From assembly GCA_003233345.1 (NCBI GenBank), contig QILK01000177.1, positions 1-38,969 of the forward strand: a DNA stretch of 38,969 nucleotides. Reading direction: 5' to 3'. This document shows positions 8,654 through 18,675 of the stretch, one piece after another. This stretch comes from Gammaproteobacteria bacterium (lineage in GTDB: Bacteria > Pseudomonadota > Gammaproteobacteria > SZUA-21). Below the pieces are notes generated by a model. The model was not told where the DNA came from and did no database searches. It worked only from the letters and a program-made list of their open reading frames with translations. Made by a program: the position numbers and the translations under genes. Each line of letters begins with the position of its first letter. The first letter of the stretch is position 1.

Positions 8654-9331
8654 TCACTCGTTCGTGAGTGGTGCTTGATTCGAGGCTATTCTACCTTGGT
8701 CAAGCACGACTTTTCTATACGGCATCGTGTTTATCAGGTTTAAATCATGACTTGCTATCAACACGGTTACACCAACCTGGTTAAACTGTTCAAACAAATG
8801 CATGATCGATGAGGAAAGTTCCGGGTCCAAATTACCGGTGGGTTCATCGGCTAATATGACATTAGGCTTTGTGCTGATTGCACGCGCAATGCCGACACGT
8901 TGCTGTTCGCCACTCGACAATTCTGATGGTAATTTACGCCGATAATGTAATAGACCGACTTTATCAAGCGCTGCCTGGGCTCGTTTTTTTACCTCAATGG
9001 TACGGTATCCGGAGACCTCCAGGGGCAAAGCAACATTATCAAATACACTGCGATTATCCAAGAGTAAATTATTTTGAAAAATCATCCCTATCTTGCGTCT
9101 ATGATAGGCAATCTTTCGCTTCGAAACTGATTTTAGATTCACATTTTCAAATAGTATCTGTCCTTTTGATGGTCTTTCTATTAATGAAATCAGTTTGAGG
9201 AAGGTGCTCTTACCTGCGCCTGAATGTCCGGTCAGAAAAGCCATTTCACCCTTGGATAAGCGAAATGAAACGCCGTCTAACGCGTCGTGTCCGCTCGGAT
9301 AACTTTTATAAACATTATGGAACTGAATCAC
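8654..9331 (-). CDS. ftsE: Cell division ATP-binding protein FtsE
   Basis: 225-residue ABC ATPase partner of FtsX. Walker A is GHSGAGKST (residues 35-43), the ABC signature is LSSGEQQR, Walker B with its glutamate is VILADEPTG, and the switch histidine is in IASHDLNL. Length is normal for FtsE. It starts 3 bases after the ftsY stop and ends 1 base before ftsX, so all three are almost certainly translated from one message. Confidence 0.96.
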   Translation of the reverse strand: MIQFHNVYKSYPSGHDALDGVSFRLSKGEMAFLTGHSGAGKSTFLKLISLIERPSKGQILFENVNLKSVSKRKIAYHRRKIGMIFQNNLLLDNRSVFDNVALPLEVSGYRTIEVKKRAQAALDKVGLLHYRRKLPSELSSGEQQRVGIARAISTKPNVILADEPTGNLDPELSSSIMHLFEQFNQVGVTVLIASHDLNLINTMPYRKVVLDQGRIASNQAPLTNE

Positions 9332-9334
9332 GTT

Positions 9335-10318
9335 CTAAAACAATGCCTCAATAAACTCTTCCGATTTAAACTCTTTAAGATCTTCGATACCTTCACCGAC
9401 ACCGATAAAACGTATCGGAATATTCAGTTTTTTTGCAATGGCAAAAATAACCCCACCCTTGGCGGTTCCGTCCAGTTTGGTTAATGCAATACCGGTAACA
9501 TTGACCGCTTGTGAAAATTCCGTGGCCTGAGACAGGGCATTTTGTCCTGTTCCGGCATCGAGAACCAACAGCACTTCATGTGGTGCTGAATCATCAAGCT
9601 TGCCTATCACGCGTTTAACTTTCTTCAACTCCTCCATTAAGTTAGTCTGGGTATGTAACCGTCCGGCGGTATCAGCGATAAGAATATCCATCTTTTTGGC
9701 TTTTGCCGATGCGACTGCATCAAATATAACGGAAGCTGAATCGGCGCCGGTTTGTTGTGCAACGACCGGTATTTGATTGCGTTCGCCCCAGGTTTGCAGT
9801 TGCTCTACGGCCGCAGCACGGAAGGTATCGCCAGCGGCCAGCATTACTTTTTTGCCTTGCTTGCGAAAATGGTTCGCCATTTTCCCAATGGTGGTGGTTT
9901 TCCCAGCCCCGTTTACACCCACCACTAATAAAATAAATGGATTTTTCGCCTCGGTTTGCAAAGGTTTGCTACTTTGATTGAGAATATCGTGCAAGCATTG
10001 CTTTAAGGCGGAAATAACAGATTCTGGGTTATTCAGTTCCTTTCGGTTCAACCTTTCTGTCAGTTTGGCAATTATCTCTCGGGTCGCATCGACACCAATA
10101 TCAGCAACCAGTAACTGGGTTTCGATTTCTTCCAGCAGGTCGTCATTGATGTTTTTTTGTCCGGCTAGTAGGGAGGTTAGATTTTCCGTTAAATTTTCAC
10201 GGGTTTTCGCCAGACCGGATCTGAGCCTGGTGAGCCAGCCAGTGGATGCTGATTCAGAACGGGAATCTGACTTGGCTTGTTGTTTGTCTTTATCTTTTTT
10301 GAAACTGAACATAGTCAT
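9335..10318 (-). CDS. ftsY: Signal recognition particle receptor FtsY
   Basis: 327-residue SRP-GTPase that receives ribosome-SRP complexes at the membrane. A short charged N-terminal region (about residues 1-35) precedes the NG domain. GTPase motifs: GVNGAGKTTTIGKMA (G1), DTAGRLHT (G3), TKLDGTAKGG (G4), ending in the usual GVGEGIEDLKEF. The acidic A domain is much shorter than in Escherichia coli, as in many bacteria. Two ATGs lie two codons apart (10318 and 10312); the choice does not affect the product. First gene of the ftsYEX unit and divergent from the M16 genes. Confidence 0.96.
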   Translation of the reverse strand: MTMFSFKKDKDKQQAKSDSRSESASTGWLTRLRSGLAKTRENLTENLTSLLAGQKNINDDLLEEIETQLLVADIGVDATREIIAKLTERLNRKELNNPESVISALKQCLHDILNQSSKPLQTEAKNPFILLVVGVNGAGKTTTIGKMANHFRKQGKKVMLAAGDTFRAAAVEQLQTWGERNQIPVVAQQTGADSASVIFDAVASAKAKKMDILIADTAGRLHTQTNLMEELKKVKRVIGKLDDSAPHEVLLVLDAGTGQNALSQATEFSQAVNVTGIALTKLDGTAKGGVIFAIAKKLNIPIRFIGVGEGIEDLKEFKSEEFIEALF

Positions 10319-10371
10319 TGTTGTCTTAGTGTAAAGTGGGTCTATAAGGTGATGTTATTTTCCAGATTATT

Positions 10372-10401
10372 TTAACATTTATATAGGCTTTACAGTATAA
10401 C
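10372..10401 (+). promoter_or_regulatory. Possible sigma-70 promoter for the M16 gene pair
   Basis: TTAACA (10372-10377), 18-base spacer, TATAAC (10396-10401), about 138 bases before the first M16 start. The region also has a short direct repeat ATCCAGATA twice near 10430-10450. It is AT-rich, so chance matches are likely. Confidence 0.35.
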
Positions 10402-10539
10402 TACCTATAATAAATATCGAATATATATATCCAGATAAATATCCAGATATTTTTTTTCAATTACTGTAAGTTGGGTTCCAGGCGGGATACCAGCCTCTTC
10501 GTTACTGCGGATCAACATTTTCTGTTTAAAGGATGATTT

Positions 10540-11919
10540 ATGAAGCAATTATTTACACTATTAGTGCTTATTTTGTCGCCAAGCGCGCTTGCGCTGGCTT
10601 CTGGCAAAGTTCATGAGTACAAACTTAAGAATGGGCTTAAATTATTTGTTAAAGAGGATCATCGGTCACCGGTGGTGGTATCGCAGGTTTGGTATAAAGT
10701 GGGTTCAAGTTACGAATTAAACGGTACAACAGGCGTATCACATATGCTTGAGCATATGATGTTTAAAGGCACCAAGAAACTGAAACCCGGGGAGTTTTCC
10801 AGAATCATTGCCGAAAATGGTGGCAAGGAAAATGCGTTTACTGGCAGGGACTATACTGCCTATTTTCAGCGAATGGAAAAAAGTCGCCTAAAAGTCAGTT
10901 TTGAACTCGAAGCCGATCGTATGAGAAATTTGCAGATTATCGACAAAGAGTTCCAGAAAGAACGACAAGTCGTCATTGAAGAAAGACGTTTACGAACCGA
11001 TGACAAACCGACGTCCCTGACTTACGAGCACTTTCGGGCAGCCGCTTTTCAAAGCAATCCTTATCGGGCGCCGGTGATTGGCTGGATGAATGATATTGAG
11101 AAAATGAATGCGAAAGACCTGGAGGACTGGTATCAACGATGGTATGCCCCCAACAATGCCGTTGTCGTCGTTGTCGGCGATGTTAATCCAGCCAAGGTCT
11201 ACGCGTTGGCCAAAAAATATTTTGGGCCACTTAAACCGTCGAAAAATATTTCTCCCCCGAAACCACAAGTCGAACCCAAGCAGTTAGGCATTAAACGTAT
11301 TGTCGTAAGAACACCCGCGCAGCTACCGTTTCTGATCATGGGTTATAAAACACCGGCATTGGGAGCAGTCGAGAAAGATTGGGAACCGTATGCACTAGAG
11401 TTGATGGCTTATGTGCTAGATGGTGGTAAAAGTGCGCGTATGACAAAAAACCTTATTCGCGAAAAAGCAGTCGCGTCGAGCATCGATGTGAGTTATGACT
11501 TGCATTCGCGATTATCCGGGTTATTTTCATTTTTTGCGTTGCCATCTCAGGCGAATACCGTTAAAAATCTTGAAGAGGCTATACGCGAAGAGATCGACAA
11601 AATTAAAAAACAACCGGTCAGCAAAGCCGAATTGGATCGTGTTAAAGCCCAGATAGTGGCTTCCAAGGTTTACGAGAAGGATTCGGTATTTTATCAGGCA
11701 ATGGAAATTGGCACGCTGGAAACCGTGGGCAGGAGTTGGAAAGACTCAGAGGAATATCTTAAGAGGATAAAGAAAGTGACTCCTGAGCAAATACAGGAAG
11801 TCGCACAAAAATATTTTCGTGACAACCAGCTTACCGTGGCAACTTTGAATCCCTTGCCTATGTCAATGAAGAAACCGAGAAAAAGAAAAGCAATACCAGG
11901 AGGCCGACATGCGAACTAG
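10540..11919 (+). CDS. Secreted M16-family zinc metallopeptidase (catalytic subunit)
   Basis: 459-residue pitrilysin/insulinase-type peptidase with a signal peptide (cleavage probably after ALALA near residue 20). The inverted zinc motif HxxEH is intact (SHMLEHMMFKGT) and the third ligand glutamate lies downstream in FELEADRM. Two M16 half-domains follow, the second with LIREKAVASSIDVSYD. Such genes occur in gammaproteobacteria as pairs of an active and a metal-less subunit, and the next gene is the partner. The substrate is unknown, probably periplasmic peptides. The overlap with the next gene (11 bases) and a strong AGGAGG there indicate coupled expression. Confidence 0.93.
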   Translation: MKQLFTLLVLILSPSALALASGKVHEYKLKNGLKLFVKEDHRSPVVVSQVWYKVGSSYELNGTTGVSHMLEHMMFKGTKKLKPGEFSRIIAENGGKENAFTGRDYTAYFQRMEKSRLKVSFELEADRMRNLQIIDKEFQKERQVVIEERRLRTDDKPTSLTYEHFRAAAFQSNPYRAPVIGWMNDIEKMNAKDLEDWYQRWYAPNNAVVVVVGDVNPAKVYALAKKYFGPLKPSKNISPPKPQVEPKQLGIKRIVVRTPAQLPFLIMGYKTPALGAVEKDWEPYALELMAYVLDGGKSARMTKNLIREKAVASSIDVSYDLHSRLSGLFSFFALPSQANTVKNLEEAIREEIDKIKKQPVSKAELDRVKAQIVASKVYEKDSVFYQAMEIGTLETVGRSWKDSEEYLKRIKKVTPEQIQEVAQKYFRDNQLTVATLNPLPMSMKKPRKRKAIPGGRHAN

Positions 11920-13222
11920 CCGACTATTTAAAAAAGCAAGCATCAGCGTGATATTGCTAGTGTTATGTAATATATCGCTTGCAGCACCTAAAATAGTGAC
12001 CTGGAAAACCGCAAACGGTGTCGCCGCTTTTTACGTTCATGCGCCAGAATTGCCGATGGTGGATATTCAGGTCATGTTTGATGCAGGTAGTGCTAGAGAT
12101 AAAGACAAATCCGGGCTCGCTGTTCTTGCTAACCGTCTCATGCCTATGGGCACCGCAGGAAAGAGCGCAACACAGTTAGCCGAAATTTTTGAAGGTGTTG
12201 GCGCCAAACAGAGCCAGGGCGCATTACGCGATTCGGCGTGGATTTCAGTGCGGAGCCTGAATGATAAGGAATACCTGAATAAATCATTGCTGGCATTAAC
12301 GGATATTATTAGCAAACCTACCTTCACACAAAAGGATTTTGATCGAGAACTCAAACGCATGATCATAGGGCTCAAGCAGAAAGAGCAATCACCAAAATAT
12401 ATTGCGAAGCAGGCTTTCTTCAAAACGCTTTATGCAGACCATCCCTATCAATCTTTGCCGGAAGGGACGCACGAAGGATTAAAAAAGATTAATAGAGATG
12501 ACCTGGTTGCCTTTCATAAGCGTTACTATGTGGGCGCAAATACGTTGGTCGCGGTCGTGGGTGCCGTATCGGAAAAACAGGCGCGCGTCATTGTCAAACG
12601 CTTGACGAGTACATTGCCAAAAGGGTCAGCGGCACCTAAGATTCCGGAAGTCAAACCGCTAACAGCCGCTAAAACGGTTCGGATAAAACACCCGTCTACC
12701 CAGAGCCACATTTATATAGGGCAGCCAGGTGTTTATCGCGGAGATCCTGATTATTTTGCGTTGTATATGTCTAACCATGCGTTTGGCGGTAGCACGCTGG
12801 TATCGCGTTTGGGCGAAGAGGTCAGGGAAAAGCGCGGATTATCCTATGGTGTATCCAGCTATTTTGCACCCATGCGACGTCGTGGGCCGTTTTTGATGAT
12901 GATGCAAACAAAGAATGCGCAGGCAGCAGAAGGTCTTAAGGTAATGATGGAAACATTAAAGAAATTTGTCAAAGAGGGTATGACTAAAAAGGAGTATATC
13001 GCGTCGAAGAAAAATATTACCGGTGGATTTCCGTTACGGATTGACAGCAATAATAAGATTGTTGAATATATCTCAATGATTGGGTTTTATAACTTACCAA
13101 AAACTTATCTGAATGATTTTAATAAAAATATTGAATCGGTGACCCTGGCGAAAGCCAATGCCGCATTTAAAAAGAGAATTAATCCCGAAAAAATGATTAC
13201 CATTATTGTTGGAGGAAAATAG
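11909..13222 (+). CDS. M16-family peptidase-like partner without zinc site
   Basis: 437-residue secreted protein (signal peptide to about residue 25, LLVLCNISLAAP) with the M16 fold: N-terminal half around GLAVLANRLMPMGTAG, and the C-terminal R/Y-type signature EVREKRGLSYGVSSYF. At the place where the active subunit has HxxEH this protein reads LANRLM, so it cannot bind zinc in the usual way and is best seen as the regulatory or substrate-binding subunit of a heterodimer with the upstream protein. It starts inside the upstream gene with AGGAGG six bases before the ATG. Confidence 0.9.
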   Translation: MRTSRLFKKASISVILLVLCNISLAAPKIVTWKTANGVAAFYVHAPELPMVDIQVMFDAGSARDKDKSGLAVLANRLMPMGTAGKSATQLAEIFEGVGAKQSQGALRDSAWISVRSLNDKEYLNKSLLALTDIISKPTFTQKDFDRELKRMIIGLKQKEQSPKYIAKQAFFKTLYADHPYQSLPEGTHEGLKKINRDDLVAFHKRYYVGANTLVAVVGAVSEKQARVIVKRLTSTLPKGSAAPKIPEVKPLTAAKTVRIKHPSTQSHIYIGQPGVYRGDPDYFALYMSNHAFGGSTLVSRLGEEVREKRGLSYGVSSYFAPMRRRGPFLMMMQTKNAQAAEGLKVMMETLKKFVKEGMTKKEYIASKKNITGGFPLRIDSNNKIVEYISMIGFYNLPKTYLNDFNKNIESVTLAKANAAFKKRINPEKMITIIVGGK

Positions 13223-13236
13223 AATTATTTTTCTCC

Positions 13237-14315
<1,079 letters not shown>

Positions 14316-14337
14316 AATAGCCTCATTGATCGAACAA

Positions 14338-14491
14338 GTAGCCCGGACTTCGCGTAGCGAACGCCGGGGAAAGGAAAACAAATTTAAATTCAATTATAAC
14401 AAGAATATGGTTAAGTCAGTCGACAGCTAATTTAAGTGCGCAAGAAGATGATATTCGTTCCCCGGCGTTCGCTACGCGAAGTCCGGGCTAC
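14338..14491. repeat. REP-like inverted-repeat element, copy 1 (154 bp)
   Basis: 34-bp perfect terminal inverted repeats (14338-14371 and 14458-14491) flank about 86 bp. Each end starts with GTAG and is itself an imperfect palindrome: CCCGG, ACT spacer, TTCGC-gta-GCGAA, CG, CCGGG. GTAG-headed palindromes in head-to-head pairs are typical of REP/BIME elements moved by RAYT (REP-associated tyrosine) transposases. The interior is also related to copies 2 and 3 in this window. No target-site duplication is evident. Confidence 0.92.
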
Positions 14492-14543
14492 GGACTAGTA
14501 GAGTATTCAACAATCATAGTGAGTTTGGACTAGATTTAGGTAG

Positions 14544-15628
<1,085 letters not shown>

Positions 15629-15644
15629 TTAAGGATTCTCCTAA

Positions 15645-16352
15645 TTATTTATTTTTGAGCAGATTAATTCTAGTGTACAGTTTACCTTCAAACCAAGCAT
15701 CAAAATGAACACCCTTTTTAGTATGATTAACACGAAATCCTTTTTGTTGTTTGGGTAAAATGCTGATAAATTTAAGATCGCTTGGTAACCGCAGATCCAT
15801 CGATACCCGCATTGGAAAATAGCCATCGAGAAAGCGGCGCATAAACGGGCCATTACTTAGTGTAAATGTGCCATCATCATTTTTTTTAAGAGCACGGGAA
15901 TCTGCTTCTATGCAAATACGCGCTCCCTTTTTAATATTTCTTAGCTGTACGCTGAAATTTTCGATCCAGGCTTTTTCTATATTCTGTTTGGATATTATTT
16001 TTAGATTTTTAATTTTTCCTTTTTTATAGACTACCTGTGCTTTGTTAATAGTGTCCAGATGTTCATGGCATTGTTGAAGCTTTATCCAGCCATCTTGCAT
16101 ACTGGCTTTGTAAACGATCAACGTATTATGGTGATGATGCACTTTTTTTTGTGGTGGCGTTGTTAAGAATTTCAGCTGACCTTCATTGATAGGTGTGTAT
16201 GGGAGATCTTCTGTTTCATTATTTAACCAAGCTTCGATCTGCTTCTCGTTTAAACTGGCGCAAAACAAATTTATGTTGACAATGAAAAGCCCAGATAATA
16301 ACCCAACAGTGGGCAAAACAAATTTATGACGAGTCCATGATTTTACTGACAT
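15645..16352 (-). CDS. Unknown membrane-anchored or secreted basic protein
   Basis: 235-residue protein I cannot assign. A hydrophobic stretch at residues 12-32 (VLPTVGLLSGLFIVNINLFCA) should act as a signal peptide or anchor. The rest is soluble, lysine-rich and of beta-rich character (many alternating hydrophobics such as AQVVYKKGKIKNLKIISK). A VHHHHN cluster lies near residue 71, and there are single cysteines at HEHL- and ICIEA-contexts. It lies upstream of and close to cysQ, in the same direction, and divergent from yrfG. Codon use looks like its neighbours. Probably periplasmic, possibly restricted to related species; no function is claimed. Confidence 0.75.
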   Translation of the reverse strand: MSVKSWTRHKFVLPTVGLLSGLFIVNINLFCASLNEKQIEAWLNNETEDLPYTPINEGQLKFLTTPPQKKVHHHHNTLIVYKASMQDGWIKLQQCHEHLDTINKAQVVYKKGKIKNLKIISKQNIEKAWIENFSVQLRNIKKGARICIEADSRALKKNDDGTFTLSNGPFMRRFLDGYFPMRVSMDLRLPSDLKFISILPKQQKGFRVNHTKKGVHFDAWFEGKLYTRINLLKNK

Positions 16353-16498
16353 AAGTTTTTCCGATAAGAGTCCACCAGTATAAAGAGATGGTTCCTATTA
16401 TAGCACAATACCAGCTGACATTTACGGACGAAATCTGTATAGTTTTCGCACTGTTTACTAACAACTGAGAATTAGATGACACAAATAGCAGACATATC

Positions 16499-17167
16499 AT
16501 GATCGACTGGTCGCGAATAGAAACGGTGTTTTTGGATATGGACGGAACACTTTTGGATCTTCATTTTGATAATTATTTTTGGCGCGAGTATGTTCCCGAG
16601 CGATATGCAGTAACACATAATCTTGACGTCAATGCGGCTAAAACCTTGTTGTTCCCGATGTTTCAAAAAGTTGAAGGCAGTATGGACTGGTATTGTATCG
16701 ACTACTGGAGCCGCGAGTTGCGCCTGGACATCGCCGAGTTAAAACGGGATATTAGGCATTTGATCCGCATCAGACCGCATACGATTGAGTTTCTAGATTT
16801 TCTACGGCAGTCAGGTCACAGATTGGTTTTGGTAACCAATGCTCATTCAAAAAGTTTGTCACTTAAAATGGAAAAGACCCAGCTTGAGGGACATTTTGAC
16901 AGGCTGGTTTGCGCACATGATTTTGGGGTTCCTAAAGAGGATGTGACTTTTTGGGACAAGCTTAAAACGGTCGAAGCATTTGAGTCAAGTGCGACACTTA
17001 TGATAGATGATAGTATTCCGGTGTTAGAATCGGCGAAAAATTATGGTATAAAATATTTACTGGCAGTAGCGTGGCCTGATTTAAAAAGTGAAAAACGTAA
17101 TGTCACAGAATTTGATTCAATCCATTGTTTTTCAGAAATCATTCCAGATAAAGGCAAAGCAAAATAA
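16499..17167 (+). CDS. yrfG: HAD-superfamily nucleotidase, YrfG (GMP/IMP nucleotidase) type
   Basis: 222-residue HAD hydrolase. The catalytic nucleophile motif is FLDMDGTLLDL, followed by the cap region FDNYFWREYVPERYA, which is typical of YrfG; motif II is LVTNAHSKSL, and the acidic metal motif IV is LMIDDSIPVLESA. YrfG of Escherichia coli dephosphorylates purine 5'-nucleotides, and this is the best guess for the substrate. It ends 1 base before the convergent YkgJ-like gene, with no terminator between them. Confidence 0.9.
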   Translation: MIDWSRIETVFLDMDGTLLDLHFDNYFWREYVPERYAVTHNLDVNAAKTLLFPMFQKVEGSMDWYCIDYWSRELRLDIAELKRDIRHLIRIRPHTIEFLDFLRQSGHRLVLVTNAHSKSLSLKMEKTQLEGHFDRLVCAHDFGVPKEDVTFWDKLKTVEAFESSATLMIDDSIPVLESAKNYGIKYLLAVAWPDLKSEKRNVTEFDSIHCFSEIIPDKGKAK

Positions 17168-17168
17168 C

Positions 17169-17573
17169 TTATCGTTCCCAGCGTTTAAATCGTTTTTTGC
17201 AATATTGCCGTAGTGATTGATAACTATCAAAATACAAATCGCAGCCTTCATCACGGTCGGTCTGGTCAAAATCACAATAGTCATTTTCATGGTCCCGGCA
17301 AATTTGGGGGCGCTTGTCATAGATAGCACATCGTCCACCTGGATCGACCAAGTGTTGACAGCGGTTCATAACCTGTAGCGTCCACCCATCTTCATCTTTG
17401 TAAATAATAATATTTTCGTGCGAAATCTGCCATAACAGGTATTCAAAATCGAGCTTGGACCGGGGTGTTTCTAATTGCTCGGTGATATAGGTACAACACA
17501 GGGATGCAGTACATTTTTGGCATTTATTATTGGTATCAATAACGGGAATAGTGATGTTGGTTTTTTCCAGCAT
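17169..17573 (-). CDS. YkgJ-type cysteine-cluster (CxxCxxxxCC) metal-binding protein
   Basis: 134-residue cytoplasmic protein of the YkgJ/UPF0153 family, a putative zinc- or iron-chelating protein. The cysteine ligands are visible: NKCQKCTASLCC near the N-terminus, NRCQHL in the middle, and GRCAIYDKRPQICRDHENDYC. I start it at the ATG at 17573 because AGGA lies 7 bases before it; an ATG five codons upstream (17588) has no good ribosome site. The biochemical role of the family is not established; it is widespread in gammaproteobacteria. Confidence 0.88.
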   Translation of the reverse strand: MLEKTNITIPVIDTNNKCQKCTASLCCTYITEQLETPRSKLDFEYLLWQISHENIIIYKDEDGWTLQVMNRCQHLVDPGGRCAIYDKRPQICRDHENDYCDFDQTDRDEGCDLYFDSYQSLRQYCKKRFKRWER

Positions 17574-17588
17574 AATTCTGTCCTGCAT

Positions 17589-18028
17589 TTATCAGCCTAA
17601 TTAAGCATTTGTGAGATAGACTATCCTGGGATAAAACATCCCAAAGTGTGAAGGTTAGTGTAATTAATACGGATTATATTGGGTTATCGAGTTATTTCAA
17701 ATACTTCTGTTTTCTTCCTTGAATTAAGTGAGTTTTTTGATGCATTAGTTTATTTCGTGGTAGTGATAAGTAGATTGCTGTTTTAATTGGATTCCAGTGT
17801 CTTGGGAATGACAAGTGCTGCGGAATCGATTAAAATAACTTGAGTTATTGAAAACAGCCACTATATTTAATCTAGGGCAAGGATGTTGGTGTTTGGTTTT
17901 TCCAGAGTTTGGACTTGTTATTCCTTAATCTAATTTTCCGATGGGTGATTACGACATTCAGTATTAGCGTTTTATCGCTATGACTGGTGATATTTTCGGC
18001 AGGTAGAAAATTAAACGAACTTTAACCA
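17589..18028. other. Long intergenic region before trxA
   Basis: About 440 bases without a credible gene between the YkgJ-like gene and the trxA promoter. It contains a small 6-bp hairpin (TGGGAT/ATCCCA at 17627-17643) and no other structure that I can support. Confidence 0.5.
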
Positions 18029-18057
18029 TTGACACTTAACCATTAACGCGGTTATCT
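18029..18057 (+). promoter_or_regulatory. Probable sigma-70 promoter of trxA
   Basis: TTGACA (18029-18034), 17-base spacer, TTATCT (18052-18057). Transcription would start near 18064, giving a leader of about 74 bases. The -35 box lies between two direct copies of TTAACCATT (18022-18030 and 18036-18044), 14 bases apart, which could be a regulator site. Confidence 0.65.
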
Positions 18058-18137
18058 TATGTGCTAGCAGCTAACCAAAATAAGATGATTCAAATTCTAT
18101 TTTCCCAAATTCCATAAAACTTTTAGAGGATCACTAC

Positions 18138-18464
18138 GTGAATAATGAGATTGTTAGTGTTACTGACGACTCTTTTGAAGAAGAAGTATTAAAATCGAAT
18201 AAACCAGTATTAGTCGATTACTGGGCTGAATGGTGCCAACCGTGCAAAATGATTGCCCCGATACTAGATGAATTGGCAACTGAGTATAGTGGCAAGGTAA
18301 AAATTGCTAAAATGAATATTGATGATAACCCTAGTACACCTCCAAAATATTTGATCAGAGCGATTCCTACCTTGATATTATTCAAGGACGGAAATGCTGA
18401 GGTTGTTAAAACGGGTGCAGCGTCTAAATCAGAATTGGCTGCCATTATTGAAAAAAATATTTGA
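18138..18464 (+). CDS. trxA: Thioredoxin 1 with a CQPC active site
   Basis: 108-residue cytoplasmic thioredoxin, normal length and fold: VDYWAEWCQPCKMIAPILDE, KMNIDDNPSTPPKYLIRAIPTLILFKDG. The start is GTG with GAGGA about 9 bases before it. The active-site dipeptide is unusual: Cys33-Gln34-Pro35-Cys36, where thioredoxin 1 normally has Cys-Gly-Pro-Cys. The cis-proline loop reads IRAIPT in place of the common IRGIPT or IRSIPT. Both cysteines and the cis-proline are kept, so it should be redox active, perhaps with a shifted potential. It lies upstream of rho, the standard gammaproteobacterial order. Confidence 0.95.
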   Translation: MNNEIVSVTDDSFEEEVLKSNKPVLVDYWAEWCQPCKMIAPILDELATEYSGKVKIAKMNIDDNPSTPPKYLIRAIPTLILFKDGNAEVVKTGAASKSELAAIIEKNI

Positions 18465-18520
18465 TGTAAAACATAAGTAAATCAAGGGGACTGGACGAAT
18501 TAGTAAATTCGTGGTGGTTT

Positions 18521-18592
18521 ATGAGTAAAGCTCGCAGTGAGGTTTTGTCACAGACTATCGGCTGGTTCCCTTTTAAATTAACCAACTACTAA
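18521..18592 (+). CDS. Candidate rho leader peptide (23 residues)
   Basis: A short reading frame, ATG at 18521 to TAA at 18590-18592, in the trxA-rho interval. It has a GGTGG ribosome-site-like sequence four bases before the ATG. The peptide begins MSKARSEVLSQTIGW and ends with ...LTNY. Escherichia coli has a leader peptide gene (rhoL) at this position; the two share little beyond an RSE triplet. A 7-bp hairpin (18495-18512) lies just before. Whether it is translated cannot be decided from the sequence alone. Confidence 0.4.
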   Translation: MSKARSEVLSQTIGWFPFKLTNY

Positions 18593-18631
18593 AATCTCTA
18601 TTCTATTTTACCCTTTACCCACTGGGATAAA
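18588..18631 (+). promoter_or_regulatory. C-rich, G-poor stretch in the rho leader (possible rut site)
   Basis: From 18588 to about 18631 the plus strand is pyrimidine-rich and has no G (for example TTTTACCCTTTACCCACT), immediately after the candidate leader ORF. Unstructured C-rich, G-poor RNA is what Rho binds, and rho is autoregulated by attenuation in its leader in Escherichia coli. Assignment by composition only. Confidence 0.4.
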
Positions 18632-18675
18632 TTCTAATAGGTGTTCACCTTAATCACTTCTGGAAGTGTCTTACT

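Noticed and set aside
9978-10334. 118-residue ORF antisense to ftsY
   Set aside because: Shadow of a conserved gene; no independent support.
12067-12423. 118-residue ORF antisense to the second M16 gene
   Set aside because: Shadow ORF with no motif or ribosome site.
14338-14491. Reading the REP-like element as a CRISPR array or as coaD terminator
   Set aside because: There are only two inverted ends per element, not direct repeats with spacers, and no U-tract; the same unit recurs at two unrelated places, which fits a mobile repeat.
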